A stretch of DNA of 33,483 nucleotides from Pseudomonadales bacterium (GTDB taxonomy: Bacteria; Pseudomonadota; Gammaproteobacteria; Pseudomonadales; Azotimanducaceae), in the NCBI GenBank assembly GCA_022827245.1, contig JAJDTI010000134.1, positions 1 through 33,483 of the forward strand. The letters are read 5' to 3'. The stretch's first letter is position 1. Each line of letters opens with the position of its first letter. Of this stretch, positions 22,711 through 31,697 are shown piece by piece. Position numbers and translations under genes: made by a program. The notes beneath the pieces were generated by a model, which saw only the letters and a program-made list of their open reading frames with translations, searched no databases and was not told where the DNA came from.

Positions 22711-23913
22711 TCAGTCGGCGTCCGCCGCGTTGCGCAAGCTTACGCGGAGCACCGCCCACGCGAGGGCCGCGGAGGCCAGCGAACCGATCACGATGCCGAG
22801 GCGGTCGCTCGCGAAGTAGTCCCCGCTGCCGTGTTCGAAGGCCAGGCCCGCCACGAACAGGCTCATCGTGAAGCCGATGCCGCACGCGCACCCCACCCCC
22901 GCGATCTGCGCCCAGGTGACGCCCGGAGGCAGGGCCGCCAGGCGGAGCGCGACCGCGACGCCGACGAAGGCGACGATGCCCAACGGCTTGCCGAGCAGGA
23001 GGCCTCCGACGATGCCGAGGGTGACCGGCTGCAGGAAGTCCTCGGCGCCGAGCCCGGCGAACGACAGCCCGGCGTTCGCGAACGCGAACAGGGGCAGGAT
23101 CGCGAACGCCACCGGGCCGTGCAGGTCGCGCTCCAGTTCCCGCAGGGGCGAAGCGCCGTCCGGCGCGCGCATCGGGATGCAGAAGGCGATCAGCACCCCG
23201 GCGAGCGTGGCGTGCACGCCGGACTTGAGCACGGCGATCCAGAGCACGATGCCGAGGAACACGTAGGCGGTCACCCGCATCACGCCCAGGCGATTGAGGA
23301 GGACGGCAGCGCCCAACGCGGCGCCGCCGACGAGCATCGCGATCCCCGACAGGTCGCCCGAGTAGAAGACCGCGATGATGACGATGGCCGCCAGGTCGTC
23401 GAAGATCGCCAGCGTCAGCAGGAACACCTTCAGGGCCGTCGGCACCCGTCGCCCGAACGCCATGAGCAGCGCCAGGGCGAACGCCACGTCGGTGGCGACC
23501 GGGATGGCCCAGCCGTCGAGCGCCACCGGGTCGCCCCAGTTCACCGCCGCGTAGATCCCGGCGGGCACGACCATGCCGCCGAGCGCCCCGAGACCCGGCA
23601 GGGCGATCTGGGCCGGGGACGACAGCTCGCCCTCGAGGATCTCGCGCTTGACCTCCAGGCCGATCAGGAAGAAGAAAACCGCCATGAGGCCGTCGTTCAC
23701 CCACAGCAGCAGCGGTTTCGCGATCGTCAACGCGCCGACCTGCACGGCCACGGGGGTGTCGAGGAGGGCGGCGTAGAGCGTCGCGGCCGGCGTGTTCGCC
23801 GCGATCATGGCGACGACCGCGCCGGCGAGCAGGAGGATGCCCCCGGCGGACTCGAGCCGGATGAAGTCGCGCATGGCGGCGCCGAACGGGGCGGTCCTGG
23901 ATGTGGGTTCCAT
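22711..23913 (-). CDS. nhaA: Na+/H+ antiporter NhaA
   Basis: This 400-residue inner-membrane protein exchanges protons for sodium or lithium and protects against salt and alkali. The ion-binding pair is D172-D173 in LAIFDDLAAIVIIA; D142 (VATDVAFALALL) and K300 (LLLGKPLGI) match other functional residues of the E. coli protein. WVNDGLMAVFFFLIGLEVKREILEGEL is the usual pH-sensor region, and GIGFTMSLFVAGLAF the conserved late helix. Length and helix number (12) are normal. It is read away from the haloperoxidase-fusion gene end, with 27 bp between them. The presence of NhaA suits a saline habitat but does not prove it. Confidence 0.97.
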   Translation of the reverse strand: MEPTSRTAPFGAAMRDFIRLESAGGILLLAGAVVAMIAANTPAATLYAALLDTPVAVQVGALTIAKPLLLWVNDGLMAVFFFLIGLEVKREILEGELSSPAQIALPGLGALGGMVVPAGIYAAVNWGDPVALDGWAIPVATDVAFALALLMAFGRRVPTALKVFLLTLAIFDDLAAIVIIAVFYSGDLSGIAMLVGGAALGAAVLLNRLGVMRVTAYVFLGIVLWIAVLKSGVHATLAGVLIAFCIPMRAPDGASPLRELERDLHGPVAFAILPLFAFANAGLSFAGLGAEDFLQPVTLGIVGGLLLGKPLGIVAFVGVAVALRLAALPPGVTWAQIAGVGCACGIGFTMSLFVAGLAFEHGSGDYFASDRLGIVIGSLASAALAWAVLRVSLRNAADAD

Positions 23914-23940
23914 CGGAAAGACTCGTGGCGGCGCGGGCGT

Positions 23941-26900
23941 TCAGTCTACGGTGCCGCGGAAGTGGCGGTCGGCCAGTTCGAACGCGTCCAGGCCCACTTC
24001 TCTGCCGATCCGCCGGCCGGGGATGTCGTCCGCCGGAGGATGGATGCCGCCCCAGATCCGCGAGAGGCTGCACTGGTCCGCCGCGTCCCGGTAGCGCGCC
24101 CACTCGAGCCGCATGTCGACCGAGGGTCCTTCCTCGAACACGAGGAACGCGTTGCGGGCGATGGGGAAACCGCTCATGCCCCCCGGGAAGTAGGCGTCGC
24201 CCGTGAACGCCGTCAGGACTTCGGCCGCCGCGCGCGAGTACGTGGAATGCCCGGACACGTAGCCGGCGAACGGCGGAGTGACGAACGTGGGCCGCTGGTA
24301 GGGCCACCAGCGCTCGGCCAGGATCCAGCCGACGCCGGCCGCCTCCGTCTCCGGGTCCTCCACGAAGTCATGGCCGCGCCAGGAGTAGAGCTTGACCTTG
24401 CCCACGTGTTCGCCGTCGGCCCCGGCCAGCGGGTCGTCCGCGCCGACCGTCTCGATGAGGCCTTCGATCAGCGGGATGCCGTCGATGTCGTACGAGGGGA
24501 GGCCGGAGTCGCTGCCCTGGCCGAGGTCCGCCATCGCGCGGATCGCGGAGATCGGGCGGATGTAGTCGTACCAGCCCTTGATGCCCCATGCCGTCACCGC
24601 GGCGTCGTGCATCGCGCCGCCGAGGGCGAAGTAGAGCTTCGCGTCCCATTCGAGCTTGTCGAGCAGGGGCCCGCCCCCGCGGTAGAGGCGGCGCAGCGCG
24701 GGATGGTCGGCGACTTCGTTGGCGATCACGAACCAGTGGCCGGGCGGCGTCTCGGAGTCGGGCCCGTCCGCCCAGAACTCCGCCAGGACCCGGGTGTAGT
24801 CGCCGCGGGGGACGACCTGGGGCGCGTACGCCGCGCCGGTGGCCGGATTCACGTCGTGTCCCGGGCCGGGGTCACCGCCCTCGAGGAGATCGTAGAAGCT
24901 GTCGAAGTCCTCGAAATGCGTCGGGTAGTCGGCGTCCTCGAGGTTCCCGATGCCGGCCGGCGAGATGTCCATCGTGACGCCGTCGTCCGGTGACAGGTGC
25001 GACGCCCACGCGGTCACCAGTGCGAAGCCCCACCGGTACTCCCCGGCCAGCGCCCCGTCGAACGTCGGCGGCGGGCCGGGGTCGTGGTACACGCGGTACT
25101 CGAAGCCGTCGCGGACGTGCACCGCCAGGTCGGACTCCGAGAGCGCGAACGGCACGACGCTGCCCCATTCGGGGCCGATGAACTCGGGCTCGGAGTCGAC
25201 CACGTTGCCGGCCTGGTCGATGGCGACCTCGAGGGACAGCGGCTGCCAGCGGTTGCGGTCCACGATGTCGGGATTGCCGGGCCTCGACGGCGCGAGGGGT
25301 GGGTTGACCGCCTCGTAGAAGCGGTTCGCGTATGCGTTGGCCTCGTTGGCGCCGTCCGCCATGCCGAACGCGATGTAGCAATCCGCGAGGTGGTTGCCGA
25401 GGGCGGCGCCCGAGTGGTCCGCCGTGCCGTAGTCGGTTGCGTCGAACGCCGGGTCGAGCCCGAGCTGACCCATGAGCGCATCCGCGTTGCGGCGGATCAG
25501 CGTGTGTCCGGGCGAGTCGGCGAAGCGGTGCCGGATCAGGCGGTAGGCGGCGTGGCTCATGGCCGCGCCCCGATCGGCCGCGACGTCCGTGGATGTCGGC
25601 GTCGTTCCGAACGTGCAGCGCGTTCCGGCCCGTTCCCGCCCCAGCAGCCACGGCGACTCGACCTCGCCGAACGCCGTCCAGGCGTCGTACATCGCCGCGG
25701 ACACGTGAAACAGGTTGCGGGCGTGCACGGTCGGCCGGGCGAAGTCGTTGCGGATGGACTCGAGCAGCACTTCCATCCAGCGGCGGGCGACCGACACGTC
25801 CGCGTCCGGCGCGACGCCTGGAACGTAGTGCGCGGTGACCACGGCGTTGCCGTCGGGCATCGTGAACGTGGTCTCGTGCGCCGACGGGTCGGCGAACGTG
25901 CCGGCGGTGCTGCTCCAGTGCGAGAAGAAGTAGCCGTGTTCGGCCTGAGCCGCGGCGACCGGAACCTCGTCACCGGCGTCGTAGAAGCCGCTGCCGTCCC
26001 CCGAGTCGACGATGAGCCGCAGCGCGCCGGACGTCACGCGCGCGGACACGGTGACCAGCCGGTCGACCGCGATGTCCGACAGGATTGTCTGCGCGCCGGC
26101 CGGCCAGTCGACCGTGACGTCGGCGGTGTCCGCGTCGCCGAGCCCGAAATGAAGCTCCAGCGGGTTCTGCGACACGAAGTTGTTGCCGGCCCGCATCTCC
26201 TGCACCTGGGTCCGCCCGCCGGCCGCGACCGTCACCCGCGCGCCGATGCCGAAGCCCTCGATGCGGACGCCGAGGTACCGGTTCGCGAGGTCCGAGTCGT
26301 TGCGGTAGAAGACGATCGGGTCGTCGCCGTTATTGGTAATCCCGATGTCGATGTCGCCGTCCCGGTCCGCGTCGAAGCAGGCGACGCCGCGCCCCTGGCC
26401 GCGGTCCATCAGTCCCGACGCTTCGGCCTCCTCGGTGAACGTGCCGTCGCCGTTCGACCGGAACAGGCGGACCCGGTCACGGACGTAATCGTTGTCCGGA
26501 ACATCGCTCTCCTCCCGCCAGCCGTTGACGTGAAAGAGGTCCTGGTGGCCGTCGTTGTCGAAGTCGGCGAAGCAGGCGCCCCAGCCCCAGCCGCCGTTGG
26601 CGACGCCCGCCGCGTCGGTGACATCGGTAAACACGCCCGTGCCGTCGTTGGCGTACAGCCGGTTGCCGTAGCCGGCCGTGTCGTCGTCGGCGACCTTGTA
26701 GATCGAGGTGACGAACCAGTCGAGGTCGCCGTCGTTGTCGTAGTCGGCGACGGCCGCGCCCATGCCCGCCTGGTCCTTGATGACCTCGCGGTCCGTCGCG
26801 AGCCGGAACCGCCCGTCGCCCGTGTTGGCGAACACCTGGCTGGTGCGGAAGTCGGACGCCATGAGCAGGTCCAGGTCGCCGTCCGCGTCGATGTCGGCGA

Positions 26901-27708
26901 AGTTCGGCGTGAACGAGTTGTCCCTCCGGAACGCCGGCGCGCGTATCTGGAGTTCCTGGGGATCGGAGGAATCCACCAGCGTCTCCGCGATGCGCGACTG
27001 GACGCTGTAGCTCTCGAAGGTGCCGTCGCCGGCGTTGCGCCAGAGCGTCTCGGTGTCGGCCCGTTCGGGGGTGCCCCAGTGCGCGAGGGCGAGGTCGAGG
27101 TCGCCGTCCTCGTCGTAGTCGGCGAACGCCGCGGAGAATGTGTTGGGTGCCGCGATGTCGAGGCCCGAGGCTGCCGTGACGTCGACGAAGGTGCCGTCGC
27201 GGTTCTCCATCAGGTAGTACGGGTCCCCCGCGACCGCGCCGACGAACAGGTCGAGGTCGCCGTCCCCGTCGATGTCGGCGAAGGTGGGTCCGCTGCCCTT
27301 GTGGACGAGGTCGAGCCCTAAGTCGGCCGCCACGTCGACGAAGGTCCCGTCCCCCTCGTTCCGAAACAGCCGATTGGGTGTCGCGTCGCCGCCGGCGACG
27401 TAGAGGTCGACGTCACCGTCCGCGTCGTAGTCCACGGCCGCGAGGCCGCTCGCCATGAACTCGGCGTCGCTGCGGCCGGCGTCGGTGTAACCCCACGGGC
27501 GCGCGAGGCCGGCGCTCCCGGCGCGTTCGGTGAAACGGAGTGTTGCCCGGTCGTCGTCGGTGGGAGGCGGGCTGGTCGCGGGTGGCGTGGCCCCCCCGCC
27601 GCCGCCACCACCACCGCCACACGCCGCGACGGCGAGCACGGCGGCCAGGCAAGGGGTCCGTGCCAGAAACACGAAGGCCGACCCCGCCGGGGTCGGCCTT
27701 CGTCGCAT
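23941..27708 (-). CDS. Lipoprotein fusing FG-GAP repeats, ASPIC/UnbV, InlB-like repeat and vanadium haloperoxidase
   Basis: This 1255-residue protein has a lipoprotein signal (LAAVLAVAAC followed by nine glycines). Seven FG-GAP/VCBS calcium loops (DYDADGDVDLY, DIDGDGDLDLF and similar) span about 85-450 as a beta-propeller. An ASPIC/UnbV domain follows (about 475-553), then an InlB-like bacterial repeat (about 565-630), then a vanadium-dependent haloperoxidase/PAP2 domain. Its active site is complete: K1044 and R1051 (K-x6-RP), VSGH with H1154, and SR-x5-H-x3-D with R1217, H1223 and D1227. Such enzymes oxidise halides with peroxide, while some bacterial members act as phosphatases; metal use is unproven. 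The ATG at 27708 has AGGGAG 10 bases upstream, but a GTG at 27672 is possible because a hairpin covers codons 3-13. The gene directly follows the TonB receptor. Confidence 0.88.
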   Translation of the reverse strand: MRRRPTPAGSAFVFLARTPCLAAVLAVAACGGGGGGGGGATPPATSPPPTDDDRATLRFTERAGSAGLARPWGYTDAGRSDAEFMASGLAAVDYDADGDVDLYVAGGDATPNRLFRNEGDGTFVDVAADLGLDLVHKGSGPTFADIDGDGDLDLFVGAVAGDPYYLMENRDGTFVDVTAASGLDIAAPNTFSAAFADYDEDGDLDLALAHWGTPERADTETLWRNAGDGTFESYSVQSRIAETLVDSSDPQELQIRAPAFRRDNSFTPNFADIDADGDLDLLMASDFRTSQVFANTGDGRFRLATDREVIKDQAGMGAAVADYDNDGDLDWFVTSIYKVADDDTAGYGNRLYANDGTGVFTDVTDAAGVANGGWGWGACFADFDNDGHQDLFHVNGWREESDVPDNDYVRDRVRLFRSNGDGTFTEEAEASGLMDRGQGRGVACFDADRDGDIDIGITNNGDDPIVFYRNDSDLANRYLGVRIEGFGIGARVTVAAGGRTQVQEMRAGNNFVSQNPLELHFGLGDADTADVTVDWPAGAQTILSDIAVDRLVTVSARVTSGALRLIVDSGDGSGFYDAGDEVPVAAAQAEHGYFFSHWSSTAGTFADPSAHETTFTMPDGNAVVTAHYVPGVAPDADVSVARRWMEVLLESIRNDFARPTVHARNLFHVSAAMYDAWTAFGEVESPWLLGRERAGTRCTFGTTPTSTDVAADRGAAMSHAAYRLIRHRFADSPGHTLIRRNADALMGQLGLDPAFDATDYGTADHSGAALGNHLADCYIAFGMADGANEANAYANRFYEAVNPPLAPSRPGNPDIVDRNRWQPLSLEVAIDQAGNVVDSEPEFIGPEWGSVVPFALSESDLAVHVRDGFEYRVYHDPGPPPTFDGALAGEYRWGFALVTAWASHLSPDDGVTMDISPAGIGNLEDADYPTHFEDFDSFYDLLEGGDPGPGHDVNPATGAAYAPQVVPRGDYTRVLAEFWADGPDSETPPGHWFVIANEVADHPALRRLYRGGGPLLDKLEWDAKLYFALGGAMHDAAVTAWGIKGWYDYIRPISAIRAMADLGQGSDSGLPSYDIDGIPLIEGLIETVGADDPLAGADGEHVGKVKLYSWRGHDFVEDPETEAAGVGWILAERWWPYQRPTFVTPPFAGYVSGHSTYSRAAAEVLTAFTGDAYFPGGMSGFPIARNAFLVFEEGPSVDMRLEWARYRDAADQCSLSRIWGGIHPPADDIPGRRIGREVGLDAFELADRHFRGTVD
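27672..27702 (-). terminator. Rho-independent terminator-like hairpin after the TonB receptor gene
   Basis: A perfect 14-bp stem (CGAAGGCCGACCCC and its complement, 3-base loop) is followed on the minus strand by TGTTTCT. It lies 21-51 bases past the TonB receptor stop, where a terminator belongs, yet it overlaps codons 3-13 of the following gene if that gene starts at 27708. It may act as a terminator, an attenuator, or both. Confidence 0.6.
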
Positions 27709-27722
27709 CCGCGAATGGCTCC

Positions 27723-30266
27723 CTATCTCAGGTTCCAGCGGAACTCGAGCCCGATCGCCTCCGGCGGATCGAGGTACTGGTAGCTGCCGCGCAGGTCGCC
27801 GAGCCAGGGGTTCTCGGCGCCGGTGGTGAGGTCGCTGTACCGGTCACGCACGATGCGCTCGTCGCCCAGGTTCTTGGCCCAGAGCACGACCGCCCACTGG
27901 TCCGAAGCGTCGCGCAGGGTGACCCGCGCGTTGACGATCGTGTAGTCCGGCAGGGCGATCGTGTTGTCGGTGTTGAACCAGCGCTCGTCGAAGTTCGACA
28001 CGTCGACGTGGAAGTTCGCGACCAGGGCGCTGGTCAGCGGCCACTCGTAGTCGAGGCTCAGCGTCGCGCTGAAGGGGGACGAGAAGATCAGTTCGTTGCC
28101 CTCGTTCTGCGCCGCCTCGGTGAGTTCCGTCTCCACGAACGCCGCGATCAGCGAGGCGCGCAGGCGCTCCGTCAGGGCGATGTTGAGATCGAGGTCCAGC
28201 CCCCAGATCTCGGCGGCCCCCTCGTTCGCGTTGAAGCCGACGATGTTCCCGTTGGGCAACGGCCGTTCGGCGCGCTGGATGACGTCCTGCCAGTCGACGA
28301 AGTAGACCGCGGCCTGGACGGAGGCCCGCCCGTCCATCACCGTGAACTTGCTGCCGAGTTCGTAGTTGACGACGTTGTCGCCGTCGAAGAACACCACCGT
28401 CCGCAGGACTTCGGCCTCGGCGCGCATCTGCGCGATCTCCGCCGCCGGCAGCGAGCCGGTCTGCTCGGCCGCGGCGGCGTCCCGGTCGAGGCGCCTGGCG
28501 TCGAGCAGCACACCGCGGTTCTGGCCGCCCGGGCGGTAGCCTTCGGCGTAGCTGAAATAAGCCATCAGGTCGCGGCCGCTCGGCCGCCAGGTAGCCACGA
28601 AGCGCGGGCTCGTGACGTCGTTGTCCGTGGTGCCGTTCTGTTCGCCGACGTAGCCGCGGTAGCGCTCGAAGGACTGCGGCGAATCCCAGCTTCCGACGCG
28701 CACGCTGTCGCGGTAGATCTGCTCGCCCTTGACGCCGATGAAGAAGTCCTGGGTCAGCGACGCGAAACGCGCCCCGAGGGTCAGTTCGATCTCGTCGGTC
28801 AGGTCGTAGCTGACCTCGCCGAAGGCGGAGGTCTCCTCGAAGTTCGTCTGGTGCGAGGTTTCGGGCGAGTTGAAGAAGAAGATGTCGTCGTAGATCGCGC
28901 GGTCGGGGTTCATGGAGTACAGGACGCCGCTCCACGACCAGTCCTCCGACTCCTTGCGGTATGCGCCGGCCGTCCAGCGCAGTCGCCCCGGCTGGTTCGA
29001 GACCAGCCTGACCTCGTAGGTCTGGCGCTGCACGTCTGTCCAGCCGTCCCACCCGTAGCTGTGCATGTTCATGGCGTCGAGGGGGATGGGGCAGTTCACG
29101 TCCGGGTTCTCCACCTCGAGCAGGCAGCGGCCGCTGTTGTTGCCCCCGAACGCGGTGACCCAGTCGATCGCGCGCACCATGGGATCGGCGAGTTCGCGGA
29201 ACGTGAGGCTGTCCCGGTCCGTGTCGGTCGCGGTAAAGGTGAGGTCCGCAAAGCTGAAACCGACTTCGACGGTTGCGCGCATCACCTCGAAGTCGTCCCA
29301 GCCGTCGCCGTTCAGACCGCGGAACTCCCGGGCGTTGGTCACGTACGGGTCGTCGGCGATCAGGTCCCGGTCGCCCCGGTTCCCGGCGATCGTGTAGGCC
29401 GTCCCGTCGCCTTCCTGGGAGACCCAGTACCGTGCCAGTTCGGCGGTCCAGCGGTCGGCGAAGTACTTGATGGCCAGCCGGCCGCCGGTGTTGGACGTGG
29501 AGTTGACGTCCTCGTTTACCCCGGAGCAGATCGGCCGCGCGATCGGATAGCCGGTGTCGTTGACCTGGGGTACGCATCCCGAGAGCTGGTCGACGTAGCC
29601 GGCGCGGTCGGTCTCGAACAGCACGACCCGGGCGGCCAGCCGGTCCTCGAGGATGGGGATGTTCAGCATGCCGTTGTAGTCGTGCGAGCTGTCGTCCGCC
29701 CACTTCATCGTGTAGGCGCCGAGGCGGAACCCCGCGTCCCACTCGTTGACTTCCGGCGACTTGTAGATGTAGCGGACCGCGCCGCCCTGGGCGCTCTCGC
29801 CGAACAGGGTGCCCTGGGGACCCTTCAGCACCTCGACCCGCTCGATGTCGAACAGGTTGCCCGTGATCTGGCGCGCGGGCCCGAGCGCGGAGGTAAGCGA
29901 GGCGCCGTCGAGGTACACGGCGACCATGGCGCCGGCGGTGTCGCGCACGCTGTTGGTCTGCTGCGAGGTGACCCCGCGCACCGTGTAGCGCGTCTGCGCC
30001 GCGCCCTCGCCGCCCATGTTGAGACCGGAGACGAGGCGGAACACCTCGCCCATCTCCTGGGCGCCGATCTCCTCGATCACCTCGTCCGTGACGGCGCCGA
30101 TCCCCATCGGCGTGTCCATCAGGCGCGTCTCGCGGTGCGTCGCGGTGACGACGATCTCCTCGATGACGGCTTCGCCCTGTGCTTCGTCCTCTTGCTGCGC
30201 CAGGGCGGGCGGCGCGAACGCCACGAACAGGCAGGTCGCCGCGGCGACCGGTTGTCGAAGATCCAT
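27723..30266 (-). CDS. TonB-dependent outer-membrane receptor
   Basis: This 847-residue protein has a signal peptide ending PPALAQ (about residue 24), a TonB box EEIVVTATHRE, and a plug domain (about 50-165) with YTVRGVTSQQTNSVRDTAG, VAVYLDGASL and the highly typical IERVEVLKGPQGTLFGESAQGGAVRYI. The long 22-strand barrel follows (DRLAARVVLFETDRAGYVD, FFSYAEGYRPGGQNRG-like YFSYAEGYRPGGQNRG, NYELGSKF). The C-terminus is GLEFRWNLR, ending in arginine instead of the usual aromatic residue, a small oddity. It resembles the large group of receptors for complex organics rather than a clear siderophore type. GGGAGA precedes the ATG. The haloperoxidase-fusion gene follows after a hairpin, so the receptor may import a substrate or product linked to it. 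Confidence 0.94.
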   Translation of the reverse strand: MDLRQPVAAATCLFVAFAPPALAQQEDEAQGEAVIEEIVVTATHRETRLMDTPMGIGAVTDEVIEEIGAQEMGEVFRLVSGLNMGGEGAAQTRYTVRGVTSQQTNSVRDTAGAMVAVYLDGASLTSALGPARQITGNLFDIERVEVLKGPQGTLFGESAQGGAVRYIYKSPEVNEWDAGFRLGAYTMKWADDSSHDYNGMLNIPILEDRLAARVVLFETDRAGYVDQLSGCVPQVNDTGYPIARPICSGVNEDVNSTSNTGGRLAIKYFADRWTAELARYWVSQEGDGTAYTIAGNRGDRDLIADDPYVTNAREFRGLNGDGWDDFEVMRATVEVGFSFADLTFTATDTDRDSLTFRELADPMVRAIDWVTAFGGNNSGRCLLEVENPDVNCPIPLDAMNMHSYGWDGWTDVQRQTYEVRLVSNQPGRLRWTAGAYRKESEDWSWSGVLYSMNPDRAIYDDIFFFNSPETSHQTNFEETSAFGEVSYDLTDEIELTLGARFASLTQDFFIGVKGEQIYRDSVRVGSWDSPQSFERYRGYVGEQNGTTDNDVTSPRFVATWRPSGRDLMAYFSYAEGYRPGGQNRGVLLDARRLDRDAAAAEQTGSLPAAEIAQMRAEAEVLRTVVFFDGDNVVNYELGSKFTVMDGRASVQAAVYFVDWQDVIQRAERPLPNGNIVGFNANEGAAEIWGLDLDLNIALTERLRASLIAAFVETELTEAAQNEGNELIFSSPFSATLSLDYEWPLTSALVANFHVDVSNFDERWFNTDNTIALPDYTIVNARVTLRDASDQWAVVLWAKNLGDERIVRDRYSDLTTGAENPWLGDLRGSYQYLDPPEAIGLEFRWNLR

Positions 30267-30577
30267 TGCTTACGTCTCCCTTCTGACCTTCCGGGCCGGC
30301 AGCGCATTCATTCGGTACGCACCGATGTGGCGAGGGCGCCCGCTCGAACCCGGATCTCTACTTGCCGCGCGGCCGGTACGACCGCGCGCTCTCCAGTGCG
30401 CGAGCGTACATGGCGTCGGGAATCGATGGCAAGCGCCGGTGCCGGAGCCGCGCGGCTTCGTTTGCCGGTGGGCGTTCAGGCCCGGTTCATACCGCCGCGC
30501 GTACCTTGTCCCCGCTCGGACGACGCCGGACGGCGCGGCGAGCGTTTCGGATCCGGAAACACGGCAAGGGGACAATC
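30267..30577. other. 311-bp divergent intergenic region
   Basis: Apart from the TonB-receptor and lipoprotein ribosome-binding sites, only a 7-bp stem-loop (CGCGCGG/CCGCGCG, 30366-30388) stands out. A GCATTCATTCG stretch at about 30306 shares nine bases with the Fur-like operator at 18905 but lacks the other arm. No coding frame or RNA gene is convincing. Confidence 0.35.
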
Positions 30578-30943
30578 ATGAACAAGGTCATGCGTGCGTC
30601 GGCCCTGGCGGCGCTCGCCGTGGCACTCGGCGGCTGCTTCGCCACCGGCGCGAAGCACCGACCGATCGTCGACGGCAGCGACCCCCGGCGGTACGAAGTG
30701 GACCTCGCGGCGTGTCAGGACGTCGCGAAACAGCGCAGCTATGTCAACGCCGACGTGCAAATGCACGCCGCGATCGGCGGGGCCGTTGGCGCGGTGGCCA
30801 ATGGCGTCGAAGGCGCCGTGGCCGGTGCGGCCGTCGGCGGTGGCGTCGCCGCGGTCGACACGGTCCGCGAACGGAAGGCCATCGTCATCAACTGCATGGA
30901 GGGTCGCGGGCACAGGGTGGTCGAGTCCCGGTATTCGAGGTAG
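30578..30943 (+). CDS. Glycine-zipper lipoprotein
   Basis: This 121-residue protein has a lipoprotein signal (ASALAALAVALGGC, lipid cysteine near residue 20). The mature part starts with FATGAKHRPIVDGSDPRRYEVDLAACQDVAKQRS and then has a glycine-zipper segment (AAIGGAVGAVANGVEGAVAGAAVGGGVAAVD), as in outer-membrane small lipoproteins of the Rcs/OsmB/YMGG type. It ends with ERKAIVINCMEGRGHRVVESRYSR, and the C-M-xGRG-x-V pattern is common in this group. An AAGGGGA lies 5 bases before the ATG. It diverges from the TonB receptor and converges on the XRE regulator, with which it shares a palindrome holding both stop codons. Confidence 0.85.
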   Translation: MNKVMRASALAALAVALGGCFATGAKHRPIVDGSDPRRYEVDLAACQDVAKQRSYVNADVQMHAAIGGAVGAVANGVEGAVAGAAVGGGVAAVDTVRERKAIVINCMEGRGHRVVESRYSR

Positions 30944-30957
30944 GGACGTCCCCCTAC
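30940..30957. repeat. Palindrome carrying both convergent stop codons
   Basis: GTAGGGACGTCCCCCTAC contains the 10-bp palindrome GGGACGTCCC between a GTAG and a CTAC foot. The left TAG ends the lipoprotein gene and the right one, read on the minus strand, ends the XRE regulator. It looks like two GTAG elements collapsed onto each other and could terminate transcription from both sides. Confidence 0.6.
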
Positions 30958-31697
30958 GGGCCGGCCGGCCGCCGCATCGCCCGGAACGGCGAGGGCTCCC
31001 ATTCGCGGAGCGCGACGAGCAGGCAGGTGCCCCGCGCGGCGCTGTCGGCGCGGACTTCGTCGCCCCGGGTCAGCTCGTCGAAGGCGTCGGTCAGTTCGGC
31101 GATGCGCCCGCGGAGGGTGGAGGCCGAGTCCGCGGACAGCATGCCCCAGGCGACGCGGTGCACGTCCCGTTCCGGCTGGAAGGCGCCAGCCAGGAACTCG
31201 CTTTGCAGGCGGTCGACGAAGAAGCGGTGGATGGGCCCGTCCGGGAGCCAGGCGAAGTTCCGGTCGATGCGCAGGCGAATCCGGTTGCCGGGCAGCAGCT
31301 CCATCAGCCCCATGCGGTCGAGCCGGGCAAGCAGGGCGACGAGGCGGGATTCCGTGAAGCGATAGCGGTCGAGAATCCGCTCGAACGACCACCGGTTCAG
31401 GGCGCACACCGCGACGAGGAGCAGCGCGGGATCGGTCACCAGTTCCCGCTCCTGGTCCACCGTGAGCGCGGGCACGCGGAAGCGTTGGGCGTCGGCCTGC
31501 CGCGCGAGCTCGAGGAGGTCGAGCCCCGCCAGGTCGCACACGGCCTCGAGGCGGGCGAGGGAGAAGCCCCCGGTGGAGAACAGCCGTTTCACGCTGCTCT
31601 CGGAGAGTTCGAGGCGGCGCGCCACCTCCGCGTAGGAGACGCCGTGGGCCTTGAGCTCGCGTTTCAGGGTATCGACGATGCGTTGTGACTGGACCAT
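30954..31697 (-). CDS. XRE-family transcriptional regulator
   Basis: This 247-residue protein has an N-terminal helix-turn-helix of the XRE/Cro type (about 7-62: LKRELKAHGVSYAEVARRLELSESSVKRLFSTGGFSLARLEAVCDLAGLDLLEL). After it, a second helical part includes WSFERILDRYRFTESRLVALLARLDRMGLMELLPGNRIRLRID, which itself reads like a winged-helix module, then a C-terminal region with no family I can name. No ligand-binding motif is clear. It diverges from the exported FG-GAP gene, so it may control that gene and itself through the gap at 31698-31815. The stop lies in the shared palindrome. Confidence 0.85.
   Translation of the reverse strand: MVQSQRIVDTLKRELKAHGVSYAEVARRLELSESSVKRLFSTGGFSLARLEAVCDLAGLDLLELARQADAQRFRVPALTVDQERELVTDPALLLVAVCALNRWSFERILDRYRFTESRLVALLARLDRMGLMELLPGNRIRLRIDRNFAWLPDGPIHRFFVDRLQSEFLAGAFQPERDVHRVAWGMLSADSASTLRGRIAELTDAFDELTRGDEVRADSAARGTCLLVALREWEPSPFRAMRRPAGP

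Noticed and set aside
24997..27321. 774-codon plus-strand frame opposite the haloperoxidase fusion
   Set aside because: Antisense shadow created by the DxDxDG codons (valine/arginine/glutamate-rich reverse reading). No motif and no start signal.
30301..30320. Second Fur box upstream of the TonB receptor
   Set aside because: Only nine bases match the operator at 18905 and there is no inverted arm.
27540..30581. 1013-codon plus-strand frame opposite the TonB receptor
   Set aside because: Antisense shadow; composition is typical of a reverse-strand reading of GC-rich coding DNA, with no recognisable domain.
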